From the NCBI GenBank assembly GCA_028694305.1, contig JAQUTO010000056.1:1-5934 (forward strand): DNA of 5,934 nucleotides, read 5' to 3'. A program made the translations under genes and the position numbers. This stretch comes from Bacilli bacterium (GTDB lineage: Bacteria > Bacillota_I > Bacilli_A > RFN20 > UBA1709). The notes beneath the pieces were generated by a model, which was not told the DNA's origin, searched no databases, and saw only the letters and a program-made list of their open reading frames with translations. Shown here one piece after another: positions 5,891-5,934 of this stretch. Every line of letters starts with the position of its first letter. The stretch's first letter is position 1.

Positions 5891-5934
5891 GTGAATAAAG
5901 AAAAAATTAAGAATACCTTTAAAAATAATTACTG
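5891..5934 (+). CDS. Start of an unidentified gene (only 14 codons in the window)
   Basis: The strong ribosome site AAGGAGG (5874-5880) precedes GTG 5891 by 10 bases; no ATG lies at a better distance. The frame is open to the edge and reads MNKEKIKNTFKNNY, a charged, lysine-rich start with no signal peptide. This is too short to assign a family. It is divergent from the membrane protein gene and shares with it an 88-base intergenic region holding two palindromes. Confidence 0.6.
   Translation, partial: MNKEKIKNTFKNNY

Overview
The window looks like an ordinary chromosomal stretch of a low-GC, Gram-positive-type bacterium carrying one small accessory insertion. The DNA is AT-rich, most genes have strong AGGAG-type ribosome binding sites, and promoters are close to the sigma-A consensus. 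TGA is used as a stop and TGG for Trp, so the standard code applies; this argues against Mycoplasmatales with code 4. A Bacilli/Erysipelotrichia/Izemoplasma- or Acholeplasma-like relative fits, but the exact lineage cannot be read from this sequence.

Layout, left to right. (1) 1-1098, minus: the N-terminal 366 residues of a membrane-anchored PAS-like/GGDEF/EAL protein in which both catalytic signatures appear degenerate; it has its own promoter and a sharp palindrome. (2) 1211-1299, plus: a complete tRNA-Ser(CGA) with encoded CCA. (3) 1278-2912, minus: a type IV toxin-antitoxin operon of the AbiE kind, with an intact DUF6088/AbiEi-like antitoxin followed by an AbiEii nucleotidyltransferase toxin joined by an ATGA overlap. 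The toxin is broken by a one-base frameshift, and its 3' end runs into the 3' end of the tRNA, where it takes its stop from the T-loop. This looks like an accessory module placed at a tRNA 3' end. No integrase is visible. (4) 3102-3827, plus: a TVP38/TMEM64 (VTT, DedA superfamily) membrane protein, probably from a leaderless mRNA. (5) 3828-5183, minus: a CNNM/CorC-type transporter with a CBS pair, convergent with the previous gene with zero bases between the two stops. (6) 5251-5802, minus: an unrecognised small polytopic membrane protein. (7) 5891 to the end, plus: the first 14 codons of a divergent gene, preceded by a promoter buried in a large palindrome.

The core genes are mostly envelope proteins with no clear shared pathway: a signalling-type membrane protein, a probable lipid-handling VTT protein and a divalent-cation transporter. 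The AbiE pair is the only clearly accessory, defence-type module. I do not see a novel multi-gene system. The most interesting points are the toxin/tRNA junction and frameshift, the doubly degenerate GGDEF-EAL protein, the candidate leaderless mRNA, and three palindromes sitting on promoters.
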